NCBI RefSeq assembly: GCF_030160295.1
Contig: NZ_BSOB01000001.1
Coordinates: 34,270 to 98,269, forward strand
Direction: 5' to 3'
DNA length: 64,000 nt
DNA from: Dyella acidisoli
Lineage (GTDB): Bacteria > Pseudomonadota > Gammaproteobacteria > Xanthomonadales > Rhodanobacteraceae
The notes beneath the pieces were generated by a model, which had not been told where the DNA came from, searched no databases, and saw nothing but the letters and a program-made list of their open reading frames with translations. Below, piece after piece: positions 1 through 9,215 of this stretch (the first letter of the stretch is position 1; every line of letters starts with the position of its first letter). Made by a program: the position numbers and the translations under genes.

Positions 1-1401
1 CCATTCACCGATGGGGTGCTCTGGTTGCCGCGCATGGCACGCGATGTAGCACGCGCGCTAGGCAAGCAGGTGCGCGTGGAACTCGTGGGTCAATCCACGC
101 ACGTCGACCGGGAGATCCTGGAAAAACTCGAAGCGCCGCTTGGACACCTGGTACGCAACGCGATCGATCATGGCATTTGCGCACCGGAGGAACGCCGTAC
201 CATGGGCAAGCCGATGGATGGCCTGGTGCGAGTGGAAGCGCGTCATCATGGCGGCATGCTGCAGATTGAAGTATCCGATGATGGTCGCGGCATCGATCTG
301 GGGCGGCTGCGCGAGGGCATCGTCCGACGCAAGCTCACTACGGAGGAAACCGCTGCCCGGCTTTCGGATGAAGAGCTACTGGAATTCCTGTTCCTGCCTG
401 GTTTCAGCATGAAAGACAGCGTCACCGATATTTCGGGACGCGGCGTGGGCCTGGATGTCGTTCGCACGATGGTGAAACGGTTGCGCGGCAGTGTGCGCGT
501 ATTCAGCACGGCGGGGAAGGGTACGCATTTCCAATTGCTGCTGCCCTTGAGTCAATCGGTTGTGCGTGCACTGTTGGCGGATGTCGGCGGCGAGCCATAT
601 GCCTTCCCGCTTGCTGCCGTGGTGCGCACGCTAAAGCTGGGCAGGGATCAAATCGAAGTGCTGGAAGGCCGGCAGTTCTTCCAACTGGATGGGCGCGCCA
701 TTGGACTGATCAGCACACAACAAGTGCTTCAGGGCGGTACGCAGAGCATCGAAGAGGATTTGCCGGTGATCGTGATCGGCGATGCCGGCAGCGACATGTA
801 CGGCTTGGCGGTAGACCGCCTATTGGGCGAGCACGAGTTGGTGGTGCGCGCGCTCGATCATCGCCTGGGCAAGATCAGGAATGTCGCGGCTGGCGCGTTG
901 ATGGAGGATGGGCGGCCGGCATTGATCGTGGACATCGAAGACCTGGTGCGCTCGGTGGAAAAGCTAATTGCCACGCATGATCTGGGCACGCTACGTGCAG
1001 GAGCCGAATCCGCGCGCGTAAAGCGCAAACGCGTGTTGGTGGTGGATGACTCACTTACCGTGCGTGAGTTGGAGAGAACGCTGCTCGACAACGCGGGTTA
1101 CGAAGTGGAAGTCGCCATCGATGGCATGGATGGCTGGAACGCGATACGCACCGCCCACTACGACCTGATGGTGACCGATATCGACATGCCACGCATGGAT
1201 GGCATCGAACTGGTGACGCTGATCAAGAAGGACGCACATCTGAAAACCACGCCGGTGCTGATCGTCAGTTACAAAGACCGAGAAGAGGATCGCAGGCGCG
1301 GCTTGGAAGCAGGCGCGGACTATTACCTCGCCAAGGGCAGCTTCCACGACGAATCATTGCTGCAGGCGGTGATGGATTTGATTGGCGAGGCGGACGCATG
1401 A
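1..1401 (+). CDS. wspE: WspE-like hybrid CheA histidine kinase (5' end outside window)
   Basis: C-terminal 466 residues of a CheA-type kinase fused to a receiver; the reading frame is open to the window edge, so the start is missing. Visible in order: the end of the HATPase region with the N-box (HLVRNAIDHG), G1 (DDGRGID) and G2 (GRGVGLDVV) motifs, a CheW-like coupling domain (roughly 540-950 bp), and a receiver whose phospho-acceptor Asp (in VTDIDMP) is coded at 1177-1179. In the Wsp system this kinase is driven by a membrane-associated MCP and phosphorylates WspR and WspF. It overlaps the next gene by 4 bp (ATGA). The Wsp call rests on the order hybrid CheA, CheB-like, REC-GGDEF; the MCP and CheW/CheR genes should lie upstream, out of view. 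Confidence 0.88.
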   Translation, partial: PFTDGVLWLPRMARDVARALGKQVRVELVGQSTHVDREILEKLEAPLGHLVRNAIDHGICAPEERRTMGKPMDGLVRVEARHHGGMLQIEVSDDGRGIDLGRLREGIVRRKLTTEETAARLSDEELLEFLFLPGFSMKDSVTDISGRGVGLDVVRTMVKRLRGSVRVFSTAGKGTHFQLLLPLSQSVVRALLADVGGEPYAFPLAAVVRTLKLGRDQIEVLEGRQFFQLDGRAIGLISTQQVLQGGTQSIEEDLPVIVIGDAGSDMYGLAVDRLLGEHELVVRALDHRLGKIRNVAAGALMEDGRPALIVDIEDLVRSVEKLIATHDLGTLRAGAESARVKRKRVLVVDDSLTVRELERTLLDNAGYEVEVAIDGMDGWNAIRTAHYDLMVTDIDMPRMDGIELVTLIKKDAHLKTTPVLIVSYKDREEDRRRGLEAGADYYLAKGSFHDESLLQAVMDLIGEADA

Positions 1402-2426
1402 AAATCGGCATCGTGAACGATCTTCCTATGGCAGTGGAAGCACTGCGGCGCGCCATCGCACAAAGGCCGGGCTGTACGGTGGCATGGGTGGCCCACGATG
1501 GTATCGAGGCCGTAGCACGCTGCGAACAAGATCCTCCTGATCTGCTTTTCATGGATATTGTGATGCCCGGCATGGATGGCGTGGAGGCAACGCGGCGAAT
1601 CATGGCCGCAGCGCCATGTCCGATCCTGATCGTCACCGTAGACGTAGGCGCGCATGCTTCGCGCGTGTTCGAGGCCATGGGGTACGGCGCGCTGGATGCT
1701 GTCAGTACACCGCGCATGGGACAGCCGCAGGATGTTCAATCCTTGCTGGCGAAACTCGATGTCATCGACAAGCTGATCGGCGATCGCCAGCGTGCCGCTG
1801 TAAGCAAGGCGCGTCTGGATTCATTGACAACGTGGCAGCACGCGCCCCTGATCGCGATTGGCGCATCCGCAGGTGGACCGGCTGCACTGGCCACATTGCT
1901 GTCCGCGTTGCCCGGGGATTTTTCCGCATCCATCGTCATCGTCCAGCATGTGGACGCCCGTTTTGCCGAAGGCATGGCCAACTGGCTGAACGAACAAGCT
2001 GCATTGCCGGTGCGTGCAGCCAAAGAAGGTGATCGGACCACGCCGGGCATGGCGCTGATGGCTGCCACAGGCGATCACTTGGCACTGAAGGATAGGAGTC
2101 ATCTTGGCTATACGCCGATTCCGCGCGAATACGTGCATCGCCCATCGGTGAACGTGTTCTTCGAAAGCGTGGTTCGCTATTGGCAGGGCAACGCCATCGG
2201 TGTGCTGCTCACCGGCATGGGGCGTGACGGTGCGCGTGGGTTGAAAGCCATGCGCGACGCGGGCTATCACACGATTGCCCAGGACGAAGCGAGCTGTGCG
2301 GTATTCGGCATGCCCAAGGCTGCGATAGCCCTGGATGCCGCAGTCGATATTCTTCCGGTGGAACACATGGCTTCGCGGCTGGTCAGCCTGTGCTCCGCCT
2401 CTTCTCTTAAGCGGAGCAAGTCATGA
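1398..2426 (+). CDS. wspF: WspF-like CheB protein-glutamate methylesterase
   Basis: 342 residues. An N-terminal receiver carries the acceptor Asp at about residue 53 (FMDIVMP). A C-terminal CheB methylesterase shows the catalytic triad as Ser157 (in GASAGGP), His184 (in VQHVD) and Asp277 (in GMGRDGA). It should demethylate (and deamidate) glutamates of the cognate chemoreceptor to reset signalling; in Pseudomonas, loss of WspF locks the pathway on. It is translationally coupled to wspE and to wspR by 4-bp ATGA overlaps on both sides, which supports one signalling unit. A flagellar-chemotaxis CheB is the alternative, but the GGDEF gene immediately downstream favours Wsp. Confidence 0.9.
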   Translation: MKIGIVNDLPMAVEALRRAIAQRPGCTVAWVAHDGIEAVARCEQDPPDLLFMDIVMPGMDGVEATRRIMAAAPCPILIVTVDVGAHASRVFEAMGYGALDAVSTPRMGQPQDVQSLLAKLDVIDKLIGDRQRAAVSKARLDSLTTWQHAPLIAIGASAGGPAALATLLSALPGDFSASIVIVQHVDARFAEGMANWLNEQAALPVRAAKEGDRTTPGMALMAATGDHLALKDRSHLGYTPIPREYVHRPSVNVFFESVVRYWQGNAIGVLLTGMGRDGARGLKAMRDAGYHTIAQDEASCAVFGMPKAAIALDAAVDILPVEHMASRLVSLCSASSLKRSKS

Positions 2427-3433
2427 ACGAGCCCGGCCCTGCAATGTCTGCACTGTCCGGCGAATACCGGACCATGGTGATGCTGGTCGACGATCAGGCG
2501 ATGATCGGCGAAGCGGTGCGCCGAGCGCTGGCAGATCAACCGGAGATTCATTTTCACTACTGCGATAACGGTGCTGACGCGGTGCGCATCGCCGAACAGG
2601 TCAAGCCGACCGTCATTCTGCAGGATCTGGTGATGCCCAATGCCAGTGGCCTGGATCTGCTGCGCCAGTACCGGGCGCACACAGCGTTGCATGATGTTCC
2701 CGTAATCGTTCTGTCTTCGGAGGAAGAGCCTGCCATCAAGAGCGAAGCCTTCTCCCTGGGAGCGAATGACTACCTGGTCAAGCTGCCCGATCAAATCGAA
2801 CTGATAGCGCGAGTCCGCTATCACTCCAAGGCCTATACCAACCAGATTCAACGCGACGAGGTGTTTCGCGCGTTACGCGAAAGCCAGCGGCAACTGGTGG
2901 AAAAGAACTTGGCGCTGGAACGGCTGACCCACGTGGATGGACTCACCGGTCTCAGCAACCGTCGTTACCTCGATCAATTCATCGACAATCAATGGCGCTA
3001 TGCAATCCGTAAAGCGCAATGGATGGCCGTGCTGATGATCGACGTCGACAAATTCAAGCGCTACAACGACAGCCACGGCCACCTGGCCGGTGACGAGGTG
3101 CTGAAAAAAGTAGCGGCCATCATTCAGGGTTACTGCCGGCGTCCCACCGACTTGGCTGCCCGTTTCGGCGGCGAAGAATTCCTGGTGGTGATGCTGCCCG
3201 ACCCGGCCGAATCGGCCGAGCTTGTTGCCGAACGTTTGCGTAGCGATGTGGAGAAGGCCGGTATTCCGCATACATCCTCCAGCGTGGGTGATGTGATCAC
3301 CGTGAGTATCGGCGGTGCGCAATGTGTCCCCAAACGCGAAGAAAACTATGTGGACCTGATCCAAAAGGCGGATGAGGCGCTTTACCAAGCCAAGCATCAA
3401 GGCAGAAATCGTGTCGTGCTGCTTGACAAGTAA
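2423..3433 (+). CDS. wspR: WspR-like response regulator diguanylate cyclase
   Basis: 336 residues, close to the usual WspR length. The receiver has the VDDQAMIGEAVRR start typical of WspR and acceptor Asp68 (ILQDLVMP). A helical stalk (about 140-168) leads to a GGDEF domain with an intact GGEEF active site at 249-253 and an RxxD product-inhibition site (Arg240 to Asp243). It should make c-di-GMP when phosphorylated by the WspE-like kinase, acting in the cytoplasm as surface-sensing output. It starts inside the stop of wspF (ATGA). All catalytic and feedback residues are present, so an active, feedback-controlled cyclase is expected. Confidence 0.93.
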   Translation: MNEPGPAMSALSGEYRTMVMLVDDQAMIGEAVRRALADQPEIHFHYCDNGADAVRIAEQVKPTVILQDLVMPNASGLDLLRQYRAHTALHDVPVIVLSSEEEPAIKSEAFSLGANDYLVKLPDQIELIARVRYHSKAYTNQIQRDEVFRALRESQRQLVEKNLALERLTHVDGLTGLSNRRYLDQFIDNQWRYAIRKAQWMAVLMIDVDKFKRYNDSHGHLAGDEVLKKVAAIIQGYCRRPTDLAARFGGEEFLVVMLPDPAESAELVAERLRSDVEKAGIPHTSSSVGDVITVSIGGAQCVPKREENYVDLIQKADEALYQAKHQGRNRVVLLDK

Positions 3434-3507
3434 TGTGCCGTGTTTTTAGCTGGGCTTGCAGGCGATGTGTATCTTTCACGCCATCCCACTAACAGGGGAA
3501 TGTGTCG

Positions 3508-4146
3508 ATGAAGCGCTGGGGTTCTCGACTACCGTGCCTGTTCGTCTGGGGCATTGCCGTGGCTGCCCACGCTGGAAGCTTGACGATAAAGACGATCGAC
3601 AATCGCGGCCATCCCGTCAGCGATGCAGTCGTCACCATTGATCGCGCCAATTCACCCACCACGGCAAGCACGCATTACATCGATCAGAAGAGCGAGACAT
3701 TCATTCCCTACGTCGAGGTGATGCATCCCGGTGATAGTGTGGTGTTCCGCAATAGTGACAACACCCGTCATCACGTCTATTCGTTCTCCCCGATCGGAGC
3801 ATTCCAATTTATTTTGAGTCCAGGTGAAAGCTCCTCGCCCGTGGTCTTGAACCGTACCGGCATCATCGCACTGGGCTGCAACATCCACGATCACATGATC
3901 GCGTACCTGGTGGTGACCACCGACCAGGCGCAGGTGACCACACAGCAAGGTCAAGCCCGTTTCGATGATCTGCCGGCCGGTCACTACACCGTGAAGGTCT
4001 GGCATCCGCAGCTGTGGCCGGGCCATCCGCTGGCGAGCTCAGACGTTGACGTGCCGCCTGAAGGAGCGGCACCGGAGCTTCCATTTACGTTGCGACTGAT
4101 GCCTGATCCCCGCAGTGTTGTCGATCGCGAACACCTGGATTATTAG
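3508..4146 (+). CDS. Secreted cupredoxin-like protein (methylamine-utilization-like)
   Basis: 212 residues with a signal peptide (hydrophobic stretch ending near AHA). A central plastocyanin-like region has HPGDSVVFRNSD, then RHHVY, and a C-terminal GCNIHDHM loop; the His plus Cys/His/Met set resembles a type 1 copper site. A carboxypeptidase-regulatory/Ig-like C-terminal part follows (FDDLPAGHYTVKVWHP). ATG 3508 is preferred over GTG 3502 because AGGGGA at 3494-3499 then sits 8 nt upstream. Database names for such proteins mention methylamine utilization, but no mau genes are present. It lies 4 nt before a GGDEF/EAL gene and is probably a periplasmic partner of that sensor; the role is inferred. 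Confidence 0.75.
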   Translation: MKRWGSRLPCLFVWGIAVAAHAGSLTIKTIDNRGHPVSDAVVTIDRANSPTTASTHYIDQKSETFIPYVEVMHPGDSVVFRNSDNTRHHVYSFSPIGAFQFILSPGESSSPVVLNRTGIIALGCNIHDHMIAYLVVTTDQAQVTTQQGQARFDDLPAGHYTVKVWHPQLWPGHPLASSDVDVPPEGAAPELPFTLRLMPDPRSVVDREHLDY

Positions 4147-4150
4147 AGCG

Positions 4151-6496
4151 ATGCGAACAGTCATCGGCTTCCGACTTCGCCTTGCGCTGTTCTTTGTAGG
4201 GATGCTGGCGACGGTGCAGCTGATAACCGGGGCGCTCGTCTACGGCGTGACGCGCCGCGCGCTGATCGTGGATGGTGAGCGTCAGCTCGTCGCCAATGCC
4301 AAAGCCTTCGATGCGCAGATGGACGATGTTTCCGCCCGCATCGCCGGCAACGTGCGTGTCATGGCCCTGGACTTTGCGTTGCGCCAGGCGATTGCGGAAG
4401 GGGATCGTGGCACCGTGCTCTCGGTACTGCACAACCATGGACGCCGGGTGGGCGCTTCGCGCATGCAGCTCATTAACCTCGACGGCACGATCGCCGTGGA
4501 CACCGCCGATGTGCATGCCGACGGCAAGTCTTTTCCATTTTCGGAATTGATCCAGCGCGCTTTCTATGAGCGCGCTGCTGAAATGGCCGCGGTACAGGGA
4601 CGCGTGTACTGGATCGTTGTCGTGCCTATCTATGCGCCGCAGCCCGTGGGTCTGGTGGTGGTTTACGTGCAGGTCGACGATGAATTGCTCGCGCATATGC
4701 AGGAGCTGAGCACTTTGCGCCGCGACGTTGCGCTGGAGGTACAGCTGGCTCCAGTGCAATGGCAGGCCGTGGCATTCGGTGATCGTTCTGCGCCGTTTGC
4801 ACGCGGCCTGGAACATGTCACAGGCGACTTTCCCTCGCAGCCAAGCTTGCGGCGCATTGCTCAGAGCGATTACATCGTGCTGGCACAGCCGCTGCGGCAC
4901 CCGTATAACAGCGCGCCCGTCGTCATCTTGTTTGGTTATTCGCTCGATGATGCTTTGCGGCCTTATCACAACCTTGCATTGGCATGGTCGGCGCTGCTTG
5001 CGCTCGGACTTGCTGCCGGCTTGCTTGGTGCGTGGGTGATCGCGCGCAATGTGTCGCGCCCGGTGGAGTGGCTGGCCACGGTGGCCAAGCGCATCGAACA
5101 GGGTGATTACCGCGTGCCGCCCCGCTTGCACCGCCGCGATGAGATCGGCGCGCTCGCCAATGCCATCGGCACCATGGCGGCAGGTGTACAGCAACGCGAG
5201 GAACGCATTTTCCATCAGGCCACGCACGACGCGGTGACGGGCTTGCCCAATCGCACGGCGATCGAGGCAGACATTACGCGCGACATGGACAGTGGTGTAA
5301 CGCAGGGCAGTTTATTGATGATCGGCCTGACACGTGTGCCAGACATCATCAAGACCATGGGGCATGGCCTTTGCGATCGCCTGATGCACGACGCGGGCGA
5401 GCGCATTCAACACATGGCCGACGGCGCACAGGTTGCACGTGCTACCGATAGCAATTTCGTTACCTGGCTTCCAAACACGAGCAGAGACGAGGCGGTGCAA
5501 GCGGCGATCCGCATACTCGAAGAGCTTGCAACGCCTTATACGGAGCCTGACGTGAGCATCGACATGGTTCCCGCGATTGGCATCGCCGTCTATCCGGAGC
5601 ACGCCACCCAAGCCGTTGCCTTGCTGCGCTACGCCGAAACGGCGCAATTCGCCGCGGTCGGTTCATCCAAGGCCTGGGCGTTTTATCAGGCATCCATCGA
5701 TCCGCATCGCCCCGAGCAGCTTTCGTTGATGGGGGAATTGCGTGAAGCCCTCACACGGGGGCAGCTCGAGTTGTTTTATCAGCCCAAGCTGACACTGCCG
5801 ACACGCCGTCTGGACAGTGCGGAGGCGCTAGTACGTTGGCAACATCCCGTGCGAGGGGCGATATCGCCCGATGTGTTTATCGGCATGGCCGAGGACACCG
5901 GCAATATCCAGCGCCTTACGCGCTGGGTTTTGGAAACAGCCATTGCGCAGGTTAGCCAATGGCGAGTACAGGGCTTGCAACTGCGCGTGGCGGTGAATCT
6001 TTCCGCCCACGATCTGGGCGATGCCGACTTGCCTCAGTACATCGTCGATCTGGCCGCCTTGCATCGATTGCCCCACGAACAGCTGACGCTGGAAATCACC
6101 GAACGTGCGGTGATCGGCGAATTCGATGCCGTATCGCGCGTACTACAGCAATTGGGCGAAGAAGGTTTCCACATCGCCATTGATGATTTCGGCGTGGGCC
6201 AGTCTTCGTTGTCTTATCTGCACAAATTTCCCATTGACGAGCTGAAGATCGACCAGAGCTTCATCAAGCATCTGAACGACGATTCCGATGATCGAATTAT
6301 CGTGCGTTCGATCGTAGAGCTCAGTCACGACTTGGGCTACCACGTCACCGCAGAGGGTGTCGAAGACGAGGGTACGCTCGACTACTTGGCCTCGATCGGC
6401 TGTGACCATGCCCAAGGTTATTTCGTAGCGAGACCGATGAATGCCGATTCGCTCGCCCATCTGATCACAACCCAGCCCAAAAGCAGCCACGCATGA
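4151..6496 (+). CDS. Membrane sensor protein with HAMP, degenerate GGDEF and EAL domains
   Basis: 781 residues. TM helix near residues 8-30, a periplasmic sensory domain of about 245 residues, a second TM (about 277-297), HAMP, GGDEF-like and EAL domains. The GGDEF signature is replaced by a DSNFV-type sequence, so cyclase activity is unlikely. The EAL domain keeps SAEALVRW (about residue 556), DDFG (about 677) and LKIDQSFI, so c-di-GMP hydrolysis is plausible. ATG 4151 is chosen: the longer frame from GTG 4115 would overlap the upstream gene by 32 bp. Its last codons overlap the next gene by 4 bp. It probably reads a periplasmic signal with the cupredoxin encoded just upstream. Confidence 0.88.
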   Translation: MRTVIGFRLRLALFFVGMLATVQLITGALVYGVTRRALIVDGERQLVANAKAFDAQMDDVSARIAGNVRVMALDFALRQAIAEGDRGTVLSVLHNHGRRVGASRMQLINLDGTIAVDTADVHADGKSFPFSELIQRAFYERAAEMAAVQGRVYWIVVVPIYAPQPVGLVVVYVQVDDELLAHMQELSTLRRDVALEVQLAPVQWQAVAFGDRSAPFARGLEHVTGDFPSQPSLRRIAQSDYIVLAQPLRHPYNSAPVVILFGYSLDDALRPYHNLALAWSALLALGLAAGLLGAWVIARNVSRPVEWLATVAKRIEQGDYRVPPRLHRRDEIGALANAIGTMAAGVQQREERIFHQATHDAVTGLPNRTAIEADITRDMDSGVTQGSLLMIGLTRVPDIIKTMGHGLCDRLMHDAGERIQHMADGAQVARATDSNFVTWLPNTSRDEAVQAAIRILEELATPYTEPDVSIDMVPAIGIAVYPEHATQAVALLRYAETAQFAAVGSSKAWAFYQASIDPHRPEQLSLMGELREALTRGQLELFYQPKLTLPTRRLDSAEALVRWQHPVRGAISPDVFIGMAEDTGNIQRLTRWVLETAIAQVSQWRVQGLQLRVAVNLSAHDLGDADLPQYIVDLAALHRLPHEQLTLEITERAVIGEFDAVSRVLQQLGEEGFHIAIDDFGVGQSSLSYLHKFPIDELKIDQSFIKHLNDDSDDRIIVRSIVELSHDLGYHVTAEGVEDEGTLDYLASIGCDHAQGYFVARPMNADSLAHLITTQPKSSHA

Positions 6497-7722
6497 AAAA
6501 ACACCGACTGTGTTCGATCATTGCGGTATGGGGTGTCGCCACGTCCTTGCACGCGCAGGACTTCGTTCTGCACGCCTATATCGACGAGCGCCTGGTGGCG
6601 GCGCCGGACGATACCAGTTGGACACGCGGTGGCTTCGGTAAAACCCGTTATGGCGATGGCAAGACACAGTTTCACTTTGGTGGCGCTGCCGTGTATGGCG
6701 CGGCGCAAATCACCCCCGAACTGCTCGCGCTGGCGCAACTGCAAGATCAAACCAGCGGTCACAGCGGCTTAAGTCTGCTGGAAGGTTGGATGCGCTATCG
6801 CCCCGTTTCTACGACGCCATGGCGCTGGTCGGTGCGCGCCGGCGCGTTCTTTCCTCCGGTGTCGATGGAGAACGACGGTGTTGGCTGGACCAGTCCATGG
6901 ACGCTCAGTTCTTCGGCCATCAACACATGGGTGGGCGAAGAGTTGCGTGCGGTAGGCGGCGAGTTTGTGCTGGAACATCGCGGCGAGCTCACCGATTGGG
7001 ATGTGCGTGCAGCGGTGTTCCGTCGCGACGATCCGTCCGGCACGATACTCGCGATGCGCGGCTGGTCGATCGGCGATCTGGTTTCAGGCATCGGCAGCCG
7101 CTTGCGTGAGCCTGATGCTCCGGTGAGCGCGGAGGGAGGCACGCCGCCGCGCTACTACGATCCATTTCGCAACATCGGAACATCACACTGGGGCGACTAC
7201 GCGGCCGTCGATTGGCATGCACCCAGCGAGACACGTGTCAGTCTTGTGTACTACGACAATCATGCCGATCCTGGCGCCACCGCGCCCTATGCCAATGGCG
7301 ATCAACAATCTGCCTGGCGCACCCGTTTCTGGAGCGTTGGAGCGCGCACCGATACCGATGCCATCACCTGGATCGCGCAGGCGATGGATGGCGATACCAC
7401 CGTCGAACCGATAGAAGACCTGTACCGGCGTACGCATTACCGTGCGGCGTTCGTGCTGGCGGGTTGGAATCGCGGCGCATGGCGCCCCGCGCTGCGCATA
7501 GAACACTTCAGCACGCGGAAACCATCTAACGACCCCGACGTGCACAAAGGTGAAAACGGCAATGCGGTGACGGCCGCGCTCAATTGGCGGCCGCGCGACT
7601 ATCTGCGTTTCACGGCAGAAGTGCTTCGCATCGACAGCACGGCGACAGTACGCGCCCAATACGGTTTGCCCGAGCATGTGATCGATACGCAGGTGCAGGT
7701 GAGTGTGCGGGTGTTGTATTAG
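6493..7722 (+). CDS. Putative outer-membrane beta-barrel protein
   Basis: 409 residues. A cleavable signal peptide (MKKHRLCSIIAVWGVATSLHA, then Q) precedes a body rich in alternating hydrophobic/polar strands and aromatic residues. It ends in VSVRVLY, a terminal aromatic typical of beta-barrel outer-membrane proteins. No enzymatic motif was recognised. It overlaps the GGDEF/EAL gene by 4 bp (ATGA), so it is co-translated with a cupredoxin and a c-di-GMP protein. The most likely role is a porin or receptor that supplies or exports the ligand sensed by that unit. Barrel topology is inferred from composition. Confidence 0.65.
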   Translation: MKKHRLCSIIAVWGVATSLHAQDFVLHAYIDERLVAAPDDTSWTRGGFGKTRYGDGKTQFHFGGAAVYGAAQITPELLALAQLQDQTSGHSGLSLLEGWMRYRPVSTTPWRWSVRAGAFFPPVSMENDGVGWTSPWTLSSSAINTWVGEELRAVGGEFVLEHRGELTDWDVRAAVFRRDDPSGTILAMRGWSIGDLVSGIGSRLREPDAPVSAEGGTPPRYYDPFRNIGTSHWGDYAAVDWHAPSETRVSLVYYDNHADPGATAPYANGDQQSAWRTRFWSVGARTDTDAITWIAQAMDGDTTVEPIEDLYRRTHYRAAFVLAGWNRGAWRPALRIEHFSTRKPSNDPDVHKGENGNAVTAALNWRPRDYLRFTAEVLRIDSTATVRAQYGLPEHVIDTQVQVSVRVLY

Positions 7723-7785
7723 CCAGGTATTGGTGGGCTCGAGGCGGACTTTAGGGTCTTCGCAAACGGCCGATATCCGTCCCAT

Positions 7786-8871
7786 ATGAATCCCGTTACC
7801 CGTACGACTATTCCTTCCAACCTCTTCGGTGCATTGGTCGCCACGGTCGCCCATGCGCACACGCTGGAGGCATTGGCTCGACCGCTGCTCGAACTTCTGC
7901 AGGCGGCGACGGGGACGGAGTCGACGTATCTGACTCGACTGGATGAGTCGGAGGGTGTTCTCCGTGTTTTATACGCCCGCAACACCCATCGCCTGACTAT
8001 TCCGGAAGGTCTGTCGACACCTTGGGAGCACACGCTCAGCAAACGCGCACTGGACGAAGGCCGGTTTTATACGGACGACGTCAGGAGCGGCTGGGGAGAT
8101 TGCGAAATAGCCCGGTCGTTAGGCGTGGTTACTTATTTGAGCGCCCCGGTCCGCGAAAAAGGCGGCGAGCTTTTTGGCACCTTGTGCGCTGCAAGCAACG
8201 AGCGCAAGCCGCTCTCTGAGACGGGCGCTCACGCGCTGGCACTCTTCGCCCAATTGATCAGTCAGCAGATTGATCGGGATCGGCTGGCCTCAGCGTTGCA
8301 GCAGGCCAACAGTTCCTTGGCAGCTATGGCCCTGACCGATTCGGTAACGCAGCTACCCAACCGGCGGGCTTTGCTGGAAGAAATGCAGCGGCATCTTGCA
8401 TCCAGCCAGGAGGATCAGGCGTTGATCGTAGCCCTGATTGGTCTGGATGACTTCAAAGCGATCAACGATCGGCATGGACACGAGGCCGGTGATCAGTTGC
8501 TGCAGACGATGGCGAAGCGATTCCGGCGGATGCTGCGCGACAGCGACATGGCGACGCGTATAGGTGGCGATGAATTCGTCGTGCTGGCCGTAGAGCAACG
8601 CGAAAAGGCCATCGAGGCTGCCGTTGCGCTATCCCGGCGATTGGAGGGTGCTACACGAGGGCGCTTCAAGCTGGACTCGGTGCTTATCGACTATGACGGC
8701 GCGAGCGTCGGGGTGGTCGTGGCCGAACCAGGCTGCTCTAGTGTCCAGGCACTTTTAAATAGAGCCGATGCCGCGATGGCGGCCGTGAAGCGGTCGCGGA
8801 AGCATCATGCTTCGTTGCCGGTGGCAGCTGGCCGGACCATCGCTCGTTACAAGTGGCCTGTTATCGAGTGA
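7786..8871 (+). CDS. GAF-GGDEF diguanylate cyclase
   Basis: 361 residues, soluble. An N-terminal GAF domain (about 12-165) is followed by a short helix and a GGDEF domain with intact GGDEF and an RxxD inhibitory site (RDSD) seven residues earlier. It should bind a small ligand through GAF and synthesise c-di-GMP in the cytoplasm. It lies 63 bp downstream of the barrel gene without overlap, so it may have its own promoter. It is the third c-di-GMP enzyme within 9 kb. The GAF ligand cannot be told from sequence. Confidence 0.9.
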   Translation: MNPVTRTTIPSNLFGALVATVAHAHTLEALARPLLELLQAATGTESTYLTRLDESEGVLRVLYARNTHRLTIPEGLSTPWEHTLSKRALDEGRFYTDDVRSGWGDCEIARSLGVVTYLSAPVREKGGELFGTLCAASNERKPLSETGAHALALFAQLISQQIDRDRLASALQQANSSLAAMALTDSVTQLPNRRALLEEMQRHLASSQEDQALIVALIGLDDFKAINDRHGHEAGDQLLQTMAKRFRRMLRDSDMATRIGGDEFVVLAVEQREKAIEAAVALSRRLEGATRGRFKLDSVLIDYDGASVGVVVAEPGCSSVQALLNRADAAMAAVKRSRKHHASLPVAAGRTIARYKWPVIE

Positions 8872-9215
8872 TGCGGCATCGCTGGGTGCGCGATTGGTGG
8901 GAACACACGATGCCTGCTGGGCTTTCCGGTTCTTGTTTGATCTGCGGCGATTCGAAAAACTTATCGAGTGAATCCCTCTCCCTCCGGGAGGGGGTGCCGA
9001 GAGGCGGGTGAGGGTTCGGGCTAAGCGTGATAGCAATCTCTCGCGCAAGTCGTTGTGATCGCGCGCTGATCGTACCCTCACCCCAACCCCTCTCCCGGAG
9101 GGAGAGGGGCACGAGCTCGTCCGAATTGCCAGTACAGCCGTACGAATCCGCCGGACAGGACGCATGGGCGGCCGCGCTCCGCCATCCTGCGGCCTTTCCT
9201 CCATGAGTCCAAGCC
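8872..9215. other. Intergenic region with paired inverted repeat
   Basis: 344 bp between the GAF-GGDEF gene and the serine hydrolase gene. Most of it is the repeat element described separately (8974-9109). No credible coding region was seen; open frames here are created by the repeat. Confidence 0.6.
8974..9109. repeat. Inverted-repeat pair (REP/BIME-like)
   Basis: The left arm (from 8974) reads CCCTCTCCCTCCGGGAGG followed by GGGTGAGGGT. The right arm (to 9109) carries the reverse complement, ACCCTCACCCC then CTCCCGGAGGGAGAGGGG. Each arm is itself a palindrome around CTCCGGGAG. This layout is typical of paired extragenic palindromes. Confidence 0.75.

Noticed and set aside
3508..4146. Methylamine dehydrogenase operon
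   Set aside because: Only the name of the cupredoxin-like family suggests it; no mauA/mauB or maturation genes are present.
4085..5227. 380-residue minus-strand open frame
   Set aside because: Antisense to the GGDEF/EAL gene, whose domains are clear; no family features on the minus strand.
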